From NCBI GenBank assembly GCA_028872475.1, contig JAQYMQ010000021.1, positions 62,001 through 126,000 on the forward strand: a stretch of 64,000 nucleotides of DNA, given 5' to 3'. Both the position numbers and the translations under genes were made by a program. Shown here one piece after another: positions 60,216 to 64,000 of the stretch (the stretch's first letter is position 1; each line of letters opens with the position of its first letter). Origin of the DNA: Eubacteriales bacterium. GTDB taxonomy: Bacteria; Bacillota; Clostridia; Peptostreptococcales; Anaerovoracaceae. The notes under the pieces were generated by a model, which made no database searches, was not told the origin of the DNA, and saw only the letters and a program-made list of their open reading frames with translations.

Positions 60216-60409
60216 ATTTATATTAGTTTGATACAACATTTGTTAGCAGGATATAAGGTAATATGTTGAAAATAGAGAGATATAGGAGTATACTGGTTCA
60301 GTAAACAAAATCTATACACTAAAAAAATGTAATGAGAGGTTGCTATTAGAAAAATAGCAAAAGACAAAATTCTTAATGATCCCTTTGGGGATAGAAAGGT
60401 TGGAGAGCA

Positions 60410-61885
60410 ATGATTACTTTTTTAATTGGATTGTTGATTCTTATTGTTGGTGGTATGCTCTACGGTAGATACTGTGAAAAGGTATTTGGACCGGATGATA
60501 GAGATACTCCGGCAGTAGCTTTGGGGGATGGTGTTGACTATGTACCTATGAGGAATTGGAGAAACTCGCTAATTGAGTTACTTAACATAGCAGGTACTGG
60601 TCCGATTATCGGTCCTATTCAAGGTATTTTATTTGGACCGTTAGCGTTTATTACTATTCCTATTGGTAATATTTTGGCAGGTAGTATGCACGACTATTTC
60701 AGTGGAATGATTTCTATGAGAAATAATGGTGCGCAGATGCCAAGACTTATCCAGAAGTACTTAGGTAATAAGACTAGAGGTTTCTATAACATCGTTATTA
60801 TGATATTGATGTTGATGGTTGGTGCTGTATTTATTTACACTCCTGGAGACCTTATTGTTACTGACCTTTTGGGACAGAAGGCTACAGCAGGAAACGCTAC
60901 TACCTGGATTGTATATGGCGGAATTTTCTTATACTACTTGATAGCTACACTTTTCCCAATTGATAAGATTATCGGTAAGGTTTATCCGATCCTAGGTGCA
61001 ATCCTGCTTATCAGTGCTATTGGTATATTTGTAGGAATTTTATTCAACTCATCAGGATTACAGAATCTAGATGTTACAAATATTAAAGTGCAGAATATTT
61101 CAGGAAGCCCATGGATTCCTATTTTCTTCATTACAGTTGCCTGCGGTATCTTAAGTGGATTCCACGCAACTCAGGCTACATTGATTTCTCGTTCTGTTAA
61201 GAGCGAAAGACACGGTCGTATGACTTTCTTTAACATGATGCTTGTTGAAGGCTTTATCGCAATGTGCTGGGCAGCCGGTGCAATGATTCTATTTAATGGC
61301 GGAATCGATGTTAAGACTCCTGCTACTCTAATGATTGGTAACATCAGTAGAGAATTCCTAGGTGGTATCGGTGCATACTTTGCTATTGCAGGTGTTATCG
61401 TACTTCCTATTACTTCAGGAGACACAGCGCTTCGTTCACTACGTTTGATGATTGCAGAGCATTTCCATATCGATCAGGTAAAATGGTCTAAGCGTGTAAT
61501 GGTTTCAGCTGCTATATTCGTTCCTGTTATCTTTATCCTAGTTTGGGCAAAATTACAGCCTGCAGGATTCAGCTTACTATGGAGATACTTCGCATTTACT
61601 AACCAGTTTATCGCAATCTTTGCATTGAGCATGATTACTGTATACTTGAGCATTCACCAGAAGAATCGTCTGATTTCATTGATTCCTGGAATGTTCTATA
61701 CATTCGTAGTAATGAGCTTCATATTACATGCAAGTATCGGATTTAACTTAGATACATTGTTTGGAAGAGCTGACTATATGATCAGTTATGTTGTTGCAGG
61801 TGTAATCACTGTGCTATATGCATATCTAACATTGAACTATGCTAAGAAACACGGTATGAGTATAGAAGACAGAAAACTGGTTTAA
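60410..61885 (+). CDS. cstA: Carbon starvation protein CstA family transporter
   Basis: GGMLYGRYCEKVFGPDDRDTPAVALGDGVDYVPM, NIAGTGPIIGPIQGILFGPLAF, SGFHATQATLISRSVKSERHGR. Confidence 0.95.
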   Translation: MITFLIGLLILIVGGMLYGRYCEKVFGPDDRDTPAVALGDGVDYVPMRNWRNSLIELLNIAGTGPIIGPIQGILFGPLAFITIPIGNILAGSMHDYFSGMISMRNNGAQMPRLIQKYLGNKTRGFYNIVIMILMLMVGAVFIYTPGDLIVTDLLGQKATAGNATTWIVYGGIFLYYLIATLFPIDKIIGKVYPILGAILLISAIGIFVGILFNSSGLQNLDVTNIKVQNISGSPWIPIFFITVACGILSGFHATQATLISRSVKSERHGRMTFFNMMLVEGFIAMCWAAGAMILFNGGIDVKTPATLMIGNISREFLGGIGAYFAIAGVIVLPITSGDTALRSLRLMIAEHFHIDQVKWSKRVMVSAAIFVPVIFILVWAKLQPAGFSLLWRYFAFTNQFIAIFALSMITVYLSIHQKNRLISLIPGMFYTFVVMSFILHASIGFNLDTLFGRADYMISYVVAGVITVLYAYLTLNYAKKHGMSIEDRKLV

Positions 61886-61973
61886 TGGTCTTAATATTCT
61901 GTTAGCTAAGCTTTAATATTGATAAATAAAGCTAACTAAAAACTTGTTTATAGATATATACTTAATAAACTAT

Positions 61974-62006
61974 AATGGCTTCGTCTTTTGAGATGAGGCC
62001 ATTTTT
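61974..62006 (+). terminator. Intrinsic terminator of cstA
   Basis: AATGGCTTCGTCT tttg AGATGAGGCCATT + TTT (13 pairs with wobbles). Confidence 0.75.
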
Positions 62007-62093
62007 AATAGGATTGTATTTGGGATTGAGATTTTACTTATGGGATGTTCAGTTTAGTATTGAAGGTGAATATTAAAATAAAAAATTAAATAC

Positions 62094-62122
62094 TTGACAC
62101 AATCTATTAAAAGTGTTAAATT
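62094..62122 (+). promoter_or_regulatory. Sigma-A-type promoter for the met leader/metNI
   Basis: TTGACA-N17-TAAATT. Confidence 0.8.
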
Positions 62123-62168
62123 TATAGACAAGCAGTTAAATTTGTTTGAAATGGAAAGGAGATATGTC

Positions 62169-62264
62169 ATGAGAAACCATACAAGCAACGCTACAATGAT
62201 GATGAATATGATGGGCATGTGCATGTCTAACAAATCCATAGGTAAGTTTTCAACCAACAGCTAG
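62169..62264 (+). CDS. Met-rich leader peptide MRNHTSNATMMMNMMGMCMSNKSIGKFSTNS*
   Basis: RBS AAAGGAGAT about 7 nt upstream; 7 Met codons in codons 10-19; between a promoter and terminator upstream of metN; below the ORF-track cutoff. Confidence 0.8.
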   Translation: MRNHTSNATMMMNMMGMCMSNKSIGKFSTNS

Positions 62265-62276
62265 CTGCGTCGAAAT

Positions 62277-62293
62277 TACCGCTTTTTGCGGTA
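62277..62293 (+). other. Leader hairpin TACCGC TTTTT GCGGTA
   Basis: Perfect 6-bp stem just after the leader stop; not followed by a U-tract. Confidence 0.65.
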
Positions 62294-62317
62294 GGGGAAT
62301 ATTCATAGGGATTATAG

Positions 62318-62348
62318 GCAGATAACTAAAAGGTTGTCTGCTTTTTTT
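62318..62348 (+). terminator. Attenuator-like intrinsic terminator between leader peptide and metN
   Basis: GCAGATAAC taaaag GTTGTCTGC (one G-U) + T7. Confidence 0.85.
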
Positions 62349-62378
62349 ATGAATTGTACAGATTAGGGGGAAGATAAA

Positions 62379-63422
62379 TTGGAAAGAACACCTTTAATAC
62401 AATTGCAAGATGTTACGAAGTTGTTTGAGAGTAAGAACGGAACAGTGAAAGCGTTAGATAATATCAATCTTACCGTTGATAAGGGCGACATCTTCGGAAT
62501 TATAGGATTGTCCGGAGCCGGCAAGAGTACTCTTGTAAGATGTATGAATTTATTAGAGAAACCAACTTTTGGTAAGGTTATGATAGGAGATAAAAATCTT
62601 CTTGAACTTAACGAAAAAGAATTAAATACTACAAGACATCAAATATCTATGATTTTCCAGCATTTTAACTTGTTGATGCAAAAGACGGTTATAGAGAATA
62701 TATGTTTTCCGCTTGAAATTATAGGGGTACCTAAGAAGGAAGCGGAAGAGAAGGCGAGAGAGCTTTTAGAGGTTGTAGAACTTTCAGAAAAGGAAAATGC
62801 ATATCCTTCACAGTTATCAGGCGGACAGAAGCAGAGGGTTGCGATTGCAAGAGCTTTAGCAAGTAGTCCACAAGTTATCCTTTGCGATGAGGCTACGAGT
62901 GCACTTGACCCAAAGACTACGAAGTCAATATTGCAACTTCTTGAGAGTATCAATAAGAAGTATGGCATTACTATTGTAATTATTACTCACGAGATGAAGG
63001 TGGTTCAGCAGGTTTGCCACAAGGTAGCGATTATAGATAGAGGTAAGGTTGTTGAGCAGGGCAATGTAGGTGAGATTTTTGCAAAACCTCAGACGGATGT
63101 TGCGAAGAAGTTGATATTACCATTTGAAACGGGTACAGAAGATTTTAAGGGTTCTAAGTCAAAGTTTATAAGAATTGTATTTGATGAGCAGGCTGCGATT
63201 GAGCCGATTGTATCTAAGATGACGCTTGCTTGTAACTCGTTTGTAAACATCGTGTATGCAAATATGCAGAGAGTAGATGGAAGACCGCACGGTCAGATGA
63301 TTATTCAGCTGGATGATGATGAATTTAAGGCAGCTAGACAGCTCGGATTTTTGAAGAGTTTTGGCGATAGGATAAAGTTTGAAGAAGTTAAAGAGATTGA
63401 AGATGTAGAGGGGGTGGAATAA
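62379..63422 (+). CDS. metN: Methionine ABC transporter ATP-binding protein (TTG start)
   Basis: GLSGAGKSTLVRCMNLLEKPT, LSGGQKQRVAIARALAS, LCDEATSALDPKTT, C-terminal NIL domain; overlaps metI. Confidence 0.92.
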   Translation: MERTPLIQLQDVTKLFESKNGTVKALDNINLTVDKGDIFGIIGLSGAGKSTLVRCMNLLEKPTFGKVMIGDKNLLELNEKELNTTRHQISMIFQHFNLLMQKTVIENICFPLEIIGVPKKEAEEKARELLEVVELSEKENAYPSQLSGGQKQRVAIARALASSPQVILCDEATSALDPKTTKSILQLLESINKKYGITIVIITHEMKVVQQVCHKVAIIDRGKVVEQGNVGEIFAKPQTDVAKKLILPFETGTEDFKGSKSKFIRIVFDEQAAIEPIVSKMTLACNSFVNIVYANMQRVDGRPHGQMIIQLDDDEFKAARQLGFLKSFGDRIKFEEVKEIEDVEGVE

Positions 63423-64000
63423 TGACTGAGATGATACTTAGCGAAACGTGGGTCACTATATATATGACTCTGATTTCAACGGCTATAGCCTATTTGCTCG
63501 GTCTTCCTATGGGCATCATCCTCGCAGTGACAGCCAATGACGGAATCAAGCCAAATAGGTTTATAAATGGAGTTTTAGGGGTAATAGTGAACATTATCAG
63601 ATCAATTCCATTCTTAATCCTTATTATAGCAATTCAGCCATTTTCTAAACTTGTGGTAGGATCTATGATGGGCAATAATGCAACGATTGTCGGTCTAGTA
63701 GTTGCAGCGGCGCCGTTTGTAGCTAGATTGGTAGAAACGTCTATCAAGGAAATTGATCCAGGGGTAATCGAGGCAGCGCAGTCAATGGGTGCTACAAGAT
63801 GGCAGATTATCAGAAAGGTAATGCTTGTTGAAGCGAAGCCGTCAATAATGTTAGGGTCAGTAGTTGCAGTTATTACGCTGTTGGGTTACACAGCGATGGC
63901 AGGACTTATCGGTGGTGGCGGACTTGGAACAATCGCATTAAATTATGGTCTATACAGATTTGACCCACAGACAATGTGGATTGCCATAGCAGTTTTAGTG
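63422..64000 (+). CDS. metI: Methionine ABC transporter permease (truncated by window end)
   Basis: MTEMILSETWVTIYMTLISTAIAYLLGLPMGIIL...IIRSIPFLILIIAIQPFSKLVVG...GATRWQIIRKVMLVEAKPSIMLG; D-methionine/MetI permease signature. Confidence 0.93.
   Translation, partial: MTEMILSETWVTIYMTLISTAIAYLLGLPMGIILAVTANDGIKPNRFINGVLGVIVNIIRSIPFLILIIAIQPFSKLVVGSMMGNNATIVGLVVAAAPFVARLVETSIKEIDPGVIEAAQSMGATRWQIIRKVMLVEAKPSIMLGSVVAVITLLGYTAMAGLIGGGGLGTIALNYGLYRFDPQTMWIAIAVLV

Noticed and set aside
60216-60409. Possible riboswitch or leader peptide upstream of cstA
   Set aside because: Small hairpins (GCTATT/AATAGC, ATCCC/GGGAT) exist but there is no terminator or amino-acid-rich ORF; insufficient support.
62054-62257. 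67-aa minus-strand ORF over the metN leader
   Set aside because: The plus strand has promoter, RBS, Met-rich ORF and terminator; the minus ORF runs through those elements and is likely chance.
62125-62379. SAM riboswitch or Met T-box upstream of metN
   Set aside because: Could not find the SAM-I core or the T-box TGGNACCGCG motif by eye; a covariance search would be decisive.
1-64000. CRISPR arrays, tRNA or rRNA genes
   Set aside because: No regularly spaced repeat-spacer pattern and no tRNA/rRNA sequence recognised by eye; tRNAscan-SE and a CRISPR finder were not available.

Overview
AT-rich chromosomal segment, probably from an anaerobic Firmicute (Clostridia; Mogibacterium/Anaerovoracaceae-like is my inference from gene style only). 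Most of it is conserved housekeeping: AGCS symporter; two-component system plus ABC module; divIC-rnmV-rsmA; LTA-synthase-like gene; aroF-aroB-aroA facing a chorismate synthase/chorismate mutase fusion; rpmE; prfA-tsaC/sua5-rpiB-upp-pckG; rplM-rpsI; gltX; secA; prfB with programmed frameshift; tex; acyl-CoA ligase; greA; lysS with an appended tRNA-binding domain; cstA; metN-metI. An accessory island lies directly 3' of rpsI (about 23.8-31.9 kb). It is a mosaic of decayed phage and conjugative-element pieces around an apparently intact BceRSAB-type peptide-resistance cassette. A second accessory patch (53.3-57.7 kb) carries an ABC transporter behind two palindromic operators, a J-domain protein, a HIRAN protein and an ApeA-like HEPN gene split by one in-frame TAA. 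The strongest undescribed-looking element is a 31-codon Met-rich leader ORF (7 Met in 10 codons) between a good promoter and an intrinsic terminator just upstream of metNI, with the layout of a ribosome-mediated methionine attenuator. All calls come from reading the sequence; no database search or folding software was run.
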